A stretch of 64,000 nt of DNA from Micromonospora sp045209745 (GCF_045209745.1 NZ_CP109273.1:2976001-3040000); one strand, 5' to 3'; shown: positions 1 to 8,692, counted from the stretch's first letter. Notes: generated from the letters alone by a model not told the origin. A program made the numbers and translations.

Positions 1-32
1 GCGGTGAGCTTGAGGGCGACGGGCTCAGACAT
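1..32 (-). CDS. korB: 2-oxoacid:ferredoxin oxidoreductase beta subunit (5' end only)
   Basis: Only the first ten codons (MSEPVALKLT) lie in the window; the rest is beyond base 1. The ATG overlaps the korA stop by 8 bases, which is the arrangement of translationally coupled korA-korB pairs. In the family, KorB carries thiamine diphosphate and a [4Fe-4S] cluster and works with KorA to decarboxylate 2-oxoglutarate or a related 2-oxoacid and reduce ferredoxin. The assignment rests on position and coupling because the visible sequence is too short for homology. Confidence 0.6.
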   Translation of the reverse strand, partial: MSEPVALKLT

Positions 33-1872
33 TCTTCAGGACCTCTTCCAGCGTCGTCTCCAGCTCGGCCGACGTGAACGGCAGGCCGCGGACCTGGTTG
101 TAGCTGATCGCGTCGACGAGGTAGCGGGCCCGGATGACGTGGGCGAGCTGGCCCAGGTTCATCTCGGGGATGACCACCTTGTCGTAGGAGCGCAGCACCT
201 CACCGAGGTTGGCCGGCATCGGGGCCAGGTGCCGCAGGTGCGCCTGGGCGATGGACAGGCCGCGCTGGCGGACCCCGCGGCAGGCCGCGCCGATCGGCCC
301 GTACGTCGAGCCCCAGCCGAGGACCAGCACCCGGGCGTCGCCGTCCGGGTCCTCCACCTCGATGTCCGGCACCGGAATCGACTCGATCCGGGCCGCCCGG
401 GTGCGCACCATGAAGTCGTGGTTGGCCGGGTCGTAGGAGATGTCCCCGGTCTTGTCGGCCTTCTCCAGGCCGCCGATCCGGTGCTCCAGCCCCGCCGTGC
501 CGGGAATGGCCCACGGCCGGGCCAGGGTCTCCGGATCACGCAGGTAGGGCAGGAAGGTGGTGCCGTCCTCGCCGTTGGGCTCGGTGGCGAACTCGACCCG
601 CAGGTCGGGCAGCGACTCCACGTCGGGCAGCAGCCACGGCTCCGAACCGTTGGCGACGTAGTTGTCCGACAGGAGGATCACCGGCGTGCGGTAGGTCAGC
701 GCGATCCGAGCCGCCTCCAACGCCGCGAAGAAGCAGTCCGACGGCGACCGGGGCGCGATCACCGCGACCGGCGCCTCACCATGCCGACCAAACAGGGCCA
801 TGTTCAGATCGGCCTGCTCGGTCTTGGTCGGCATCCCCGTCGACGGACCCGCCCGCTGCACATCCACGATCACCAGCGGCAGCTCCAGTGCCACCGCGAG
901 CGAGATCGTCTCGCTCTTGAGTGCCACGCCCGGGCCGCTGGTGGTGGTCACTCCGAGCGACCCGCCGTAGGACGCGCCCAGCGCCGCACCGACCGCGGCG
1001 ATCTCATCCTCGGCCTGCATGGTGAGCACGCCGAAACGCTTGTGCTTGCTCAGCTCGTGCAGGATGTCCGACGCGGGCGTAATCGGGTACGCGCCGAGGA
1101 AGACCGGCAGCCCGGAGCGGACCCCGGCAGCGACGAGCCCCAGTGAGAGCGCCGCGTTGCCGGTGATGTTGCGGTACGTGCCCGGTTTCATCTTCGCCGG
1201 CTTGACCTCGTAGCGGACCGCGAAGTCCTCGGTGGTCTCGCCGAAGTTCCAGCCGGCCTTGAACGCGGCGACGTTCGCCGCGACCAGCTCCGGACGGGCC
1301 GCGAACTTGCGCTCCAGGAAGCGCAGCGTCGACTGATACGGCCGCGAATACATCCAGGAGAGCAGGCCGAGGGCGAACATGTTCTTCGACCGCTCGGCGT
1401 CCTTCTTCGATACCGCGTACGTGGCGAGCGCACCGACCGTCATCGAGGTCAGCGCCACCGGGTGCACGACGTAACCGGCCAGCGAGTCGTCGTCCAGAGG
1501 GCTGGTCTGGTAGCCGACCTTGGCGAGGTTGCGCTTGGTGAACTCATCGGTGTTGACGATGATGTCCGCGCCGCGCGGCAGGTCGGCCAGGTTGGCCTTC
1601 AACGCCGCCGGGTTCATCGCCACCAGCACGTTGGGCGCGTCGCCCGGCGTGAGGATGTCGTAGTCGGCGAAGTGCACCTGGAAGCTCGACACGCCAGGCA
1701 GAGTGCCGGCGGGAGCTCGGATCTCGGCGGGGAAGTTGGGCAGCGTGGAGATGTCGTTGCCGAGCTGCGCAGTCTCCGAGGTGAATCGGTCGCCGGTCAG
1801 CTGCATGCCGTCGCCGGAGTCACCGGCGAACCGGATGACCACCCGGTCGAGTTGACGGATCTGCTTGGTCAC
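25..1872 (-). CDS. korA: 2-oxoacid:ferredoxin oxidoreductase, fused gamma-alpha subunit
   Basis: 615-aa protein. Residues about 1-190 form the gamma domain (GDSGDGMQLTG near the N-terminus). The alpha pyrimidine-binding domain follows, with the YPITPASD motif near residue 260, and then a C-terminal transketolase-like domain. The gamma-alpha fusion and length match actinobacterial KorA (M. tuberculosis Rv2455c type). With KorB it would oxidise 2-oxoglutarate to succinyl-CoA using ferredoxin instead of NAD. GTG start with a GAGGTG Shine-Dalgarno just upstream. It is first in the operon and overlaps korB. The exact 2-oxoacid substrate cannot be read from the sequence. Confidence 0.93.
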   Translation of the reverse strand: MTKQIRQLDRVVIRFAGDSGDGMQLTGDRFTSETAQLGNDISTLPNFPAEIRAPAGTLPGVSSFQVHFADYDILTPGDAPNVLVAMNPAALKANLADLPRGADIIVNTDEFTKRNLAKVGYQTSPLDDDSLAGYVVHPVALTSMTVGALATYAVSKKDAERSKNMFALGLLSWMYSRPYQSTLRFLERKFAARPELVAANVAAFKAGWNFGETTEDFAVRYEVKPAKMKPGTYRNITGNAALSLGLVAAGVRSGLPVFLGAYPITPASDILHELSKHKRFGVLTMQAEDEIAAVGAALGASYGGSLGVTTTSGPGVALKSETISLAVALELPLVIVDVQRAGPSTGMPTKTEQADLNMALFGRHGEAPVAVIAPRSPSDCFFAALEAARIALTYRTPVILLSDNYVANGSEPWLLPDVESLPDLRVEFATEPNGEDGTTFLPYLRDPETLARPWAIPGTAGLEHRIGGLEKADKTGDISYDPANHDFMVRTRAARIESIPVPDIEVEDPDGDARVLVLGWGSTYGPIGAACRGVRQRGLSIAQAHLRHLAPMPANLGEVLRSYDKVVIPEMNLGQLAHVIRARYLVDAISYNQVRGLPFTSAELETTLEEVLKNV

Positions 1873-2185
1873 GCCTGCACCTCGCTTCGCTGCGCGTGGT
1901 CGCGCGGGCGGCTGAACATGATGGTGACCTCGCCTTGCCCGGCCACAGGACCTCCTTGACGCGACGTGTTACCGCACCGCCCCAGGCTGGTCCGGCCGCT
2001 GTCGTACCTCACCTGAGAGCCTACGTCTAAGGGAGCCCTAACCATCCCCGGAGGTCCGCCGACTGGGACCGGACTAAGCTGAAAAATGCCCAGGTTTGAG
2101 GCGTTATGCACCGCCCGCCGTAATTCAGATCACCACCGGGTCGCTCCGACGACCCCCGGTTCGGCCCGGTCGGGTTCGTCGTCGA
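1873..2185. other. 313-bp intergenic region upstream of korA
   Basis: No convincing gene. On the minus strand a TAGGCT hexamer at 2018-2023 is a possible -10 box for korA and would give an untranslated leader of roughly 140 nt. The opposite end abuts the stop of the surface-protein gene at 2186, and no strong terminator hairpin was found there. Confidence 0.4.
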
Positions 2186-3655
2186 TCAGTCGGCGGAGTT
2201 GGGCGAAGGCTTGGGCGCCGGGCCGGTGAGCCGGCGGCGCAGCGAGGTGGTGGCCAGCGTGAGCGCCAGCGCCACCAACAGCGTGGAGACCACGATCAGG
2301 ATGATCGCGGTGCGCTGCACCGAGGTCATCCCGCCGTCGCCGGTGGAGGCACCGGCAGGGAGTACGCCCTGGGAGCCGGTCGGCGCGGGCGGTGAGACCA
2401 CCGGCGTGGCCAACGCGGCCGCAGCGGTGATCCGGAAACTCATCTGCACCTGCCGGGTCGGGCCGCTGCGCGGATCGAGTTGGCCGATCACGGCACCGGA
2501 CAACGGCGCGTCCCGCTGGGCCTGCGGCGTCGCCTCCACCGGCAGTCGCAACTCGGCGGTCCTGCCCGCCAGCACCAGTCCGGCGTCGCAGCGGGTCCGG
2601 GTCGGGTCGACCGCCACGCAGCCGGGCGGTGGGGTCGGGACGGTCACCCCGGCCGGCAGGACGACCTCGGCCCGACCGGCGGCGTCCACCGTGCCGGTGT
2701 TGCCCAGCCGGAACGTGAGGGCGCTGGCGGCACCGCTGATGTCGAAGGCCACCTCGTCGGCGGCCAGGGCGATCCCGGGCACCGGCGGACCGGGCGGGAA
2801 GAGCACCGCGAAGCCCTGGTCGTCGATCGCTTCCCCGGGCACTCCCGGCGCGTCCGCGATGACCTGGACGGCGCCGCCGAGCGGCATCTGCTTCCACGCG
2901 GTGCCGGCGACCCGCAGTCGGAGCAGGGTGCTGAATCGGACGCCCGCCTCGGCCGTCCAGGCCCCACAGCGGTACGTGCCCCCACCGGCGGCGGTGCAGC
3001 CCTTCGTCCCGGCGTCGGTCAGCCCGGCCGGAAGCGTGTACGAGAGCCGGATCCGTTGCGCGGTCGTGCCGGTGTTGTGCACCGTGACCTGCAGGGTGGT
3101 GGCCGTGCTGGCCGTGTTCCAGTACGCCTCGGTGAGGGTGACGTCCTGGGTGGTAACCTGTACGCCCAGCGGGTTCGCCGGCGGTGCAGCCGACCCCGGA
3201 GCGGGCGGGCGGACCGGCGGAACCGGGGCGACCGGCGGAACCGTGGGCGCCGGAGGCGCCGGTGGTGCCGGCGTGGGCGGTCGGGTCGTTCCGGACGGCA
3301 CGGGTATGGCGGTGGTCGGCGCTGGTGGCACGTCCGGGGCGGTGGTCACCGGTGCCGGCGGAGTCGTCTCCGGCGGCGGCGCGGTGGTCTCCGGTGCCGG
3401 ATCGGTCGGCAGAGCAGTACCCGGCCCCTCGGTGGGAGTGGGTTCCTCCGCCGGGGTGGTCTCGGGCTCTTCCCCTGGTCCGCCGACCGGGTCGGGCAGC
3501 ACCACGACCGTGTCCGCGTCCGACGCCGCCGCGCTGGCCCAGGCCGGCCCTGCGGCAAGCGCCGCGAGCAGACCGAGCGCGAGCGCGGTCGCCAGCAGGG
3601 GCGTGGGACGCCGCCCCTCCGCCCGGTTACCGGGCGATGCCTTCGCGCGGCCCAT
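2186..3655 (-). CDS. secreted, membrane-anchored surface protein (unknown family)
   Basis: 489 aa with a Sec signal peptide (hydrophobic stretch LLATALALGLLAALAAG, likely cleavage near AWASA). A roughly 110-residue linker rich in Pro, Thr and Glu follows (about residues 50-165). Next are beta-rich domains with paired cysteines resembling bacterial Ig-like/DUF11 modules, and then a C-terminal membrane helix (IILIVVSTLLVALALTL) with a short basic tail. The topology is type I: exposed head, disordered stalk, single anchor. ATG start with GGAGGACAG upstream. It is divergent from nuoA. I do not recognise a named family; adhesion or cell-wall structure is only inference. Confidence 0.75.
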   Translation of the reverse strand: MGRAKASPGNRAEGRRPTPLLATALALGLLAALAAGPAWASAAASDADTVVVLPDPVGGPGEEPETTPAEEPTPTEGPGTALPTDPAPETTAPPPETTPPAPVTTAPDVPPAPTTAIPVPSGTTRPPTPAPPAPPAPTVPPVAPVPPVRPPAPGSAAPPANPLGVQVTTQDVTLTEAYWNTASTATTLQVTVHNTGTTAQRIRLSYTLPAGLTDAGTKGCTAAGGGTYRCGAWTAEAGVRFSTLLRLRVAGTAWKQMPLGGAVQVIADAPGVPGEAIDDQGFAVLFPPGPPVPGIALAADEVAFDISGAASALTFRLGNTGTVDAAGRAEVVLPAGVTVPTPPPGCVAVDPTRTRCDAGLVLAGRTAELRLPVEATPQAQRDAPLSGAVIGQLDPRSGPTRQVQMSFRITAAAALATPVVSPPAPTGSQGVLPAGASTGDGGMTSVQRTAIILIVVSTLLVALALTLATTSLRRRLTGPAPKPSPNSAD

Positions 3656-3771
3656 CTGTCCTCCGGTGACATGGGTGGGTGTCCAATATTCGGTAACAAT
3701 TGCCCTGATGCACTAGTCCCATCTGGAAACAAATCCGTAACGTGTTCGGGACCGCCCTCCTCGGCGGACGG

Positions 3772-3777
3772 TAGGCT
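3772..3777 (+). promoter_or_regulatory. -10 box (TAGGCT) for leaderless nuoA
   Basis: The hexamer ends 7 nt before the GTG at 3785 and no Shine-Dalgarno lies between, the spacing expected when transcription begins at the start codon. Confidence 0.55.
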
Positions 3778-3784
3778 CCCGACT

Positions 3785-4162
3785 GTGACCGGTTACCTGG
3801 GCTCGTACGCGACGCTCGGGCTGTTGCTGCTCGCCAGCGTTCTGTTCTTCGTTACGGCGTTCTCGGCCAACCGGGTGTTACGCCCCGCGCGTCCGGCCGA
3901 TCCGCCCGGCAAGCGGGCCAGCTACGAGTGTGGGATCGACCCGGTCGGCGCGGACTGGGCGCAGATGCAGATCCGCTACTACGTCTACGCGTACCTGTAC
4001 GTGCTGTTCGCGGTCGAGGCGGTGTTCCTCTTCCCCTGGGCGGTGGTCTTCGACCGGCCGGGCTTCGGTCTGGTGACGGTGGTGGAGATGGCGGTGTTCG
4101 TGGCGGTGCTCGCGCTCGGCATCCTCTACGCCTGGCGTAGGAACATCCTCCGCTGGACCTGA
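3785..4162 (+). CDS. nuoA: NADH-quinone oxidoreductase subunit A (orphan copy)
   Basis: 125 aa with three predicted membrane helices and the family signature YECGIDPVG after helix 1, so this is a NuoA/NDH-1 chain 3 protein. Complex I NuoA sits at the junction of the membrane and peripheral arms. No nuoB-nuoN follows: the next gene is a convergent folP2. A complete nuo operon must be elsewhere if this organism has complex I, so this is either a second copy or a relocated subunit. The GTG start was chosen because a TAGGCT -10 sits 7 nt upstream. Length and helix count are normal. Confidence 0.88.
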   Translation: MTGYLGSYATLGLLLLASVLFFVTAFSANRVLRPARPADPPGKRASYECGIDPVGADWAQMQIRYYVYAYLYVLFAVEAVFLFPWAVVFDRPGFGLVTVVEMAVFVAVLALGILYAWRRNILRWT

Positions 4163-4229
4163 GCGGCGCGACCTCCGGCGATCGTGCCGGTACGCCCGGC
4201 CGTTCGCGGTCGGTTACGGCGACGACCGG

Positions 4230-5099
4230 TCAGGCCATACCCCGGCGGGTCGCCGCGGGCGGGCGGTCGCCGCGGATCGAGGCCACCATGTCCAGCACCC
4301 GGCGGGTCGGACCGACCTGGTGGGCCCGAAACACCCGGGCGCCCAGCCAGGCCGAGACCGCCGTCGCGGCGAGCGTCCCCTCCAGCCGTTCGGCCACGGG
4401 CAGGTCCAACGTCTCACCGATGAAGTCCTTGTTGGAGAGCGCCACCAGCACCGGCCAGCCGGTTCCGGTCAGCTCGTCCAGCCGGCGGGTGATCTCCAGG
4501 GAGTGCCGGGTGTTCTTGCCGAAGTCGTGTGCCGGGTCGATGAGGATGCCGTCGGGGCGTACCCCTGCCGCCACCGCGCGCTCGGCGAGCCCGGTCACCG
4601 TCGCGACCACGTCGGCGACCACGTCCTCGAAGGCGGCCCGGTGCGGCCTGGTCCGCGGGACCAGGCCGCCGGCGTGCGAGCAGACCAGGCCCGCGCCGGT
4701 CCGCGCGGCCACCCGGGCCAGCGTCGGGTCGGCGCCTGACCAGGTGTCGTTGAGCAGGTCGGCGCCGGCCGCCACGGCCTCCGTCGCCACCTCGGCACGC
4801 CAGGTGTCGATGGAGATCACCACCTCGGGAAACGCGGCCCGGACGGCGGCGATGGTGCCCACCGTGCGCCGGATCTCCTCGGTGACGTCGACCTCCACGC
4901 CGGGGCCGGCCTTGACCCCGCCGATGTCGATGATGGCCGCGCCCTCGTCCACCGCCCGCTCCACCGCGCGCAGAGCGCTGTCGGCGGCGAAGGTGGCCCC
5001 CCGGTCGAAGAACGAGTCCGGTGTGCGGTTGATGATCGCCATCACCACCAGCTCGCCGGGGGCGAACGTGCGCCCACCCAGCCGAAGCACCCCGGCCAT
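4230..5099 (-). CDS. folP2: dihydropteroate synthase paralogue FolP2
   Basis: 289 aa, TIM-barrel pterin-binding family. The first conserved motif reads NRTPDSFFD instead of the NVTPDSFSD of true DHPS. Further blocks (GGVKAGPG, SIDTWR, LIDPAHDFGKN, ALSNKDF) closely match the mycobacterial FolP2 type, which from published work is reported to lack DHPS activity, unlike FolP1. The ATG at 5099 was chosen over an upstream in-frame start because AGGAGG precedes it by 8 nt. Neighbouring genes (DivIVA protein, tagA, DUF3117) match the Rv1207 region. The function of this paralogue is unsettled. Confidence 0.88.
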   Translation of the reverse strand: MAGVLRLGGRTFAPGELVVMAIINRTPDSFFDRGATFAADSALRAVERAVDEGAAIIDIGGVKAGPGVEVDVTEEIRRTVGTIAAVRAAFPEVVISIDTWRAEVATEAVAAGADLLNDTWSGADPTLARVAARTGAGLVCSHAGGLVPRTRPHRAAFEDVVADVVATVTGLAERAVAAGVRPDGILIDPAHDFGKNTRHSLEITRRLDELTGTGWPVLVALSNKDFIGETLDLPVAERLEGTLAATAVSAWLGARVFRAHQVGPTRRVLDMVASIRGDRPPAATRRGMA

Positions 5100-5254
5100 G
5101 CCCGCCTCCTGAGAGTCCGCGCCGTCGCCGCCGCGTCGGCCGAACCCGACGCTAGTCGGTCGTCGGAGCCGAACTCCGGGCGGGCGTCGGCACAATCGTG
5201 ATCGGGGCGGGTGGCGGGGTCGCTCCTGGGCGGCTGTCATGCCACGATCAGTAC

Positions 5255-5872
5255 ATGGGTCAGCTTCTGCTCCTCCTGGTCGTGGCGTTGACCGTCGCGG
5301 CGGTGATATTCGGCGTGACGGTGCTGGTCAGCGGCCGTGATCCGGGGCTGGTGCCCGCCGAGCCGGATTCGCTGGCCGTGGCGTTGCCGGGCACCCGGCC
5401 GTTGCGCGAATCCGATGTGGGGGCGGTCCGTTTCGACACCGGGTTGCGCGGGTATCGGATGGCTCAGGTCGATCAGGCGATGCGCCGCGCCGCCTACGAC
5501 ATCGGCTACAAGTCCGAGCTGATCGACGTCTTGGAGTCGGAGGTCATCGCGTTGCGTGAGGGGCGCACCGACGACGCGGACCTGCTGCGCCAGGCCCGTG
5601 AGCAGTCCGCCAGCAAGGCGACGAACGCCGATGCGGCGGAGCCGGGCGTGGCTGGGCCGCTGGCTGACGACGCGGGCGTCGGGGCGGCTCCCGTCGGCTC
5701 GACCGCCGCAGGCCCACTGCCCGCCGCCACCTCATCCCCGGCCGACTCCGACGGCGTGGCACCAGCCGTGGCACCAGCCGACGACGAGCCGGCCGACCGT
5801 GAGCAGACCGACGACGTGCCCGCTGACGGCACCGGGAAGCACGACGCGGTGGTTCGGTCGGAGTCGGCGTGA
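5255..5872 (+). CDS. DivIVA-domain membrane protein
   Basis: 205 aa. An N-terminal membrane helix (LLLLVVALTVAAVIFGVTVLV) is followed by a short DivIVA-like segment (FDTGLRGYRMAQVDQAM, residues about 60-76) and a coiled-coil stretch. The last ~90 residues are Ala/Asp/Pro-rich and probably disordered. DivIVA-family proteins recognise curved membrane at poles and septa. A membrane-tethered single-motif version such as this could localise envelope enzymes. Its stop overlaps the next gene's start (GTGA), implying co-translation. Confidence 0.78.
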   Translation: MGQLLLLLVVALTVAAVIFGVTVLVSGRDPGLVPAEPDSLAVALPGTRPLRESDVGAVRFDTGLRGYRMAQVDQAMRRAAYDIGYKSELIDVLESEVIALREGRTDDADLLRQAREQSASKATNADAAEPGVAGPLADDAGVGAAPVGSTAAGPLPAATSSPADSDGVAPAVAPADDEPADREQTDDVPADGTGKHDAVVRSESA

Positions 5873-6366
5873 CCGACCCGGAGGGCGCTGACGATCTTCG
5901 GGAGGCAGCCCGACCCGGTGCCGGTGAGGTAACCGCCACGGTGATCGTCAACGCCCCGGCGGAGCGGGTTTTCGCCGCTCTGCTCGCCTGGGAGCGTCAG
6001 TCCGACTGGATCCCGTTCACCCACGTCCGGGTGGTCGAGGGCGACGGGCGCGAGGGCAGCCGGATCGAGGCGGTGACCGCGCTCGGCCGGGCGACCCTGC
6101 GCGACGAGATGCGGGTGGTCCGGGTCGACGAGCCGTACGAGATCGCCGTGGTGCACCACGGCCAGTTGCTGCGCGGCCCGGGCGTGCTGCGCTGCACCCA
6201 GCTGGGCCGGGACCGCACCCAGGTCGTCTGGCACGAGTGGTTCCACCTGCCGGGGGGCGGGGCCGGTCGACTGGTGTGGCCGTTGCTCTGGCCCGGTTCC
6301 AAGCTCGGCCTCACCCAGGTGCTGAAGAGGTTCGCCCGTCTGGTCGAGCATGGCCGGCTGCCCTGA
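5869..6366 (+). CDS. SRPBCC (START-like) family protein
   Basis: 165 aa. The core reads as a polyketide-cyclase/START helix-grip fold: N-terminal strand ATVIVNAPAERVFAAL, central EVTALGRATLRDEM, and C-terminal long helix after LLWPGSKLGLTQVLKRF. Such proteins bind hydrophobic ligands; no catalytic motif can be assigned. The GTG start overlaps the DivIVA-domain gene by four bases, so the two are probably made together. Its 3' end borders a decayed sterol-desaturase fragment on the other strand. Confidence 0.75.
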   Translation: MTDPEGADDLREAARPGAGEVTATVIVNAPAERVFAALLAWERQSDWIPFTHVRVVEGDGREGSRIEAVTALGRATLRDEMRVVRVDEPYEIAVVHHGQLLRGPGVLRCTQLGRDRTQVVWHEWFHLPGGGAGRLVWPLLWPGSKLGLTQVLKRFARLVEHGRLP

Positions 6367-6380
6367 CCACGCCCGGCGCC

Positions 6381-6494
6381 GCCGTAGCCGACCTCGTCGT
6401 CGTCGCGGTGCAGCAGGTAGGAGACCCGCTCCAGCACGATGAGCAGCACGAAGGCCGGGATCGACCAGGCGATGACGTCCGGGAACTCCTTCAT
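6381..6494 (-). pseudogene. 5' remnant of a sterol desaturase/fatty acid hydroxylase gene
   Basis: Translation from the ATG at 6494 gives MKEFPDVIAWSIPAFVLLIV and then LERVSYLLHRDDDEVGYG. This is the characteristic first membrane helix and RHxDDDExGY segment of actinobacterial sterol-desaturase-family proteins. After about 38 residues the similarity stops and the frame runs into the antisense of the SRPBCC gene. None of the histidine-box motifs of the family is present. I read it as a truncated gene whose remainder was deleted. Family assignment is by eye. Confidence 0.5.
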
Positions 6495-6618
6495 CGCGCG
6501 GCCTCCGCTCGCCGTCGCCGGTCGGGGCGCACCGCTGGGTGACCCCGACCTACCGGTCGGTAACAAGCGCCATAGGCAGCCGGACGGCCGGTGGCAATGG
6601 GCTGTCGGGGCGATGCCC

Positions 6619-6624
6619 TAGCGT
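6619..6624 (+). promoter_or_regulatory. -10 box (TAGCGT) for leaderless tagA
   Basis: Seven nucleotides separate the hexamer from the GTG at 6632. This decides between the GTG codons at 6623 and 6632. Confidence 0.5.
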
Positions 6625-6631
6625 GTACGAG

Positions 6632-7213
6632 GTGACTGACCTGGTGATCGGTGCCGATGGGCTGGCTCGCTGCGCCTGGGGGTCGAGCACCCCCGACTAC
6701 GCGGTCTACCACGACACCGAGTGGGGGCGGCCGCTGCGCGGCGACGACGCGCTCTACGAGCGGATCACGCTGGAGGCGTTCCAGTCCGGGTTGTCCTGGC
6801 TGACCATCCTGCGCAAACGCCCGGCGTTCCGGCTGGCCTTCGACGAGTTCGACATCTCCACCGTCGCCGCGTACGACGAAGCCGACGTGACCCGGCTGCT
6901 CGCCGACGCGGGCATCGTCCGTAACCGGGCCAAGATCGAGGCGGCGATCGCCAACGCCCGCGCCGCACTGGAGCTGCCGGACGGGTTGTCCGCGCTGCTC
7001 TGGTCCTTCGCACCGGAGCCCCGGCCGGCCCGCCTCGCCTCGTTCGCCGAGCTCGCGCCGATCACCCCCGAGTCGACGGCGATGGCCAAGGCACTCAAGA
7101 AGCGCGGCTTCCGGTTCGTCGGCCCGACCACCGCGTACGCGCTGATGCAGGCCACCGGCATGGTCGACGATCACATCGTCGGCTGTCACGTCACGCTCCC
7201 ACCGGCGACATGA
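6632..7213 (+). CDS. tagA: DNA-3-methyladenine glycosylase I
   Basis: 193 aa. The TagI signature begins RCAWGSSTPDYAVYHDTEWG (zinc-binding Cys and His near the N-terminus). YERITLEAFQSGLSWLTIL follows, and a C-terminal HxxxCH zinc-binding end (DDHIVGCHV). It removes 3-methyladenine from alkylated DNA in base excision repair. Length is usual for the family (about 190). The start is supported by a leaderless promoter. The next gene begins 14 nt downstream and is probably co-transcribed. Confidence 0.93.
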   Translation: MTDLVIGADGLARCAWGSSTPDYAVYHDTEWGRPLRGDDALYERITLEAFQSGLSWLTILRKRPAFRLAFDEFDISTVAAYDEADVTRLLADAGIVRNRAKIEAAIANARAALELPDGLSALLWSFAPEPRPARLASFAELAPITPESTAMAKALKKRGFRFVGPTTAYALMQATGMVDDHIVGCHVTLPPAT

Positions 7214-7226
7214 TGGGATGGTCGGC

Positions 7227-7850
7227 ATGACGACCGAGACCGCGTACCGGGCCGGTGGGTCCGGCCGTGCCGACGGGGTGGGCACCTGGGCCGTGCTGCT
7301 GCCAGCCGAGCGGTACGAGGCTGAGCGGCTCGTGCACCACGACACGCTGGAGTTGACCGGGCTGACCGGAGTCAGCCGGCCGGGACCGGGTGACCAGGTG
7401 GCGGTGCTGGTCGACGCGCCGCCGAGGCTCGTGGCGCTCGGCCGGGTCACCGCGCCCGGCCAGCGCCACCGGGAAGACCCGGACGACCCCCAGTCGCCGG
7501 TCGAGCCCGGCACCCTCGTCGTGGCGTACACCCGGCGGGCCTTCGACGAGCCGGTGCCGGCCGACCTGCTGACGCTCGACGGACCGGTCACCGCACTGGA
7601 GCCGGCGGCCTTCCGGGCGCTGGCCGACCAGCTCGGTCCGCCCCCGACGCGGCGTACCTGGCTGGTCAGCCTCGACCTGCCGATCGAGGCCGGCACACCG
7701 GCCGAGGCGGTCCGACTGTTCTGGTCGTACGTGCAGGAGTTGGGCCCCCGTGAGCTGCCCACCTTCGTCTCACCGTCCGGCGACGAACTGGCCATGCAGG
7801 CGTTCGTGCTCGGCGCCGAGGCCAACCAGGACCCGGAAGAGGACGACTAG
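7227..7850 (+). CDS. conserved protein of unknown function
   Basis: 207 aa, soluble, acidic C-terminus (PEEDD). The central part (PGDQVAVLVDAPPRLVALGRV, then GTLVVAYTRRAFDEP) has the strand pattern of a small PUA/EVE-like barrel, but this is a guess from pattern. No catalytic motif, signal or membrane segment is seen. It starts just after tagA. An alternative in-frame ATG lies at 7218. It converges on the enoyl-CoA hydratase gene. Confidence 0.7.
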   Translation: MTTETAYRAGGSGRADGVGTWAVLLPAERYEAERLVHHDTLELTGLTGVSRPGPGDQVAVLVDAPPRLVALGRVTAPGQRHREDPDDPQSPVEPGTLVVAYTRRAFDEPVPADLLTLDGPVTALEPAAFRALADQLGPPPTRRTWLVSLDLPIEAGTPAEAVRLFWSYVQELGPRELPTFVSPSGDELAMQAFVLGAEANQDPEEDD

Positions 7851-7898
7851 CGGGTCGGAGTTCGCTCACCGGATCACGATGAACCGGAACCGCCGCGT

Positions 7899-8690
7899 TC
7901 AGCGTCCCTCGAAGACCGGCTTCTGCTTGCCGACGAAGGCGAGCGTGGCCGCCCGGTGGTCGGCGGTGGCACCGCAGATCGACTGGGCCTGCGCCTCGGC
8001 CGCGAGGGCGTCAGCGAGGGTGCCGGCGTCGGCGATGGAGAGCTGCCGCTTGATCGCCCCGTACGCGACGGTCGGGCCGGCGGCGAGGCGGGCGGCCAAC
8101 TCCTGGGCGGCCGGCAACACCTGCTCGTCGTCGTCCGTCATCCGGTTGAGCAGGCCCAGCCGGCAGGCCTCCTCGGCGCGGACCGGCTCGGCCAGCAACA
8201 GCAGCTCCACCGCCTTGGCGTGGCCGACCAGCCGGGGCAACGTCCAGGAGGCGCCGGTGTCGGCGGCGAGGCCGACCTTGGCGAAGGCCATCAGGAAACT
8301 GGTGGTCGGGCCGCCGATGCGGATGTCGGCGAGGAACGCCAGCGACGCCCCCGCCCCGGCGGCCATCCCACGGACCGCGGCGATCACCGGCTTCGGCAGG
8401 TTGGCGAGCCGGGCGGCGATCGGGTTGTAGTGCGCCCGCACGGTGCCCAGGGGGTCACCGGCGGAGTTTTCCAGGGCGGACACGTGCTCGCGCAGGTCCT
8501 GACCGGCACTGAACGACCCGCCGGCCCCGGCCAGCACGACCGCCCGGCAGGACCGGTCGGTCTCCAGCTCCGCCAGGGCGTCCCGCAGCGCCTCCTTCAG
8601 CGCCACGTCGAGCGCGTTCATCGCGTTCGGCCGGTTCAGTGTGAGGGTGACGACGGCGTCGGTCCGGTCGACCAGCAGCGGCTCGGTCAC
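7899..8690 (-). CDS. enoyl-CoA hydratase/isomerase (PaaG-like)
   Basis: 263 aa crotonase-fold protein: LNRPNAMNALD N-terminal motif, oxyanion-hole segments AGAGGSFSAGQD and RGMAAGAGASLAFLADIRI, and C-terminal helices ending VFEGR. The combination with an adjacent paaX gene and the AFAKVGLAADTGASW block fits the phenylacetyl-CoA catabolic isomerase PaaG (ring-epoxide isomerisation or delta2-enoyl hydration), but general beta-oxidation is possible. The GTG start is two bases after the paaX stop, so the pair is one operon and probably controlled by PaaX. No other paa genes are in the window. Confidence 0.85.
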   Translation of the reverse strand: MTEPLLVDRTDAVVTLTLNRPNAMNALDVALKEALRDALAELETDRSCRAVVLAGAGGSFSAGQDLREHVSALENSAGDPLGTVRAHYNPIAARLANLPKPVIAAVRGMAAGAGASLAFLADIRIGGPTTSFLMAFAKVGLAADTGASWTLPRLVGHAKAVELLLLAEPVRAEEACRLGLLNRMTDDDEQVLPAAQELAARLAAGPTVAYGAIKRQLSIADAGTLADALAAEAQAQSICGATADHRAATLAFVGKQKPVFEGR

Positions 8691-8692
8691 GT

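Noticed and set aside
2018..2050. Iron-box (IdeR/DmdR-like) upstream of korA
   Set aside because: TTAGGG and CCCTTAG halves do not form the 19-bp palindrome; symmetry breaks after 3-4 bases.
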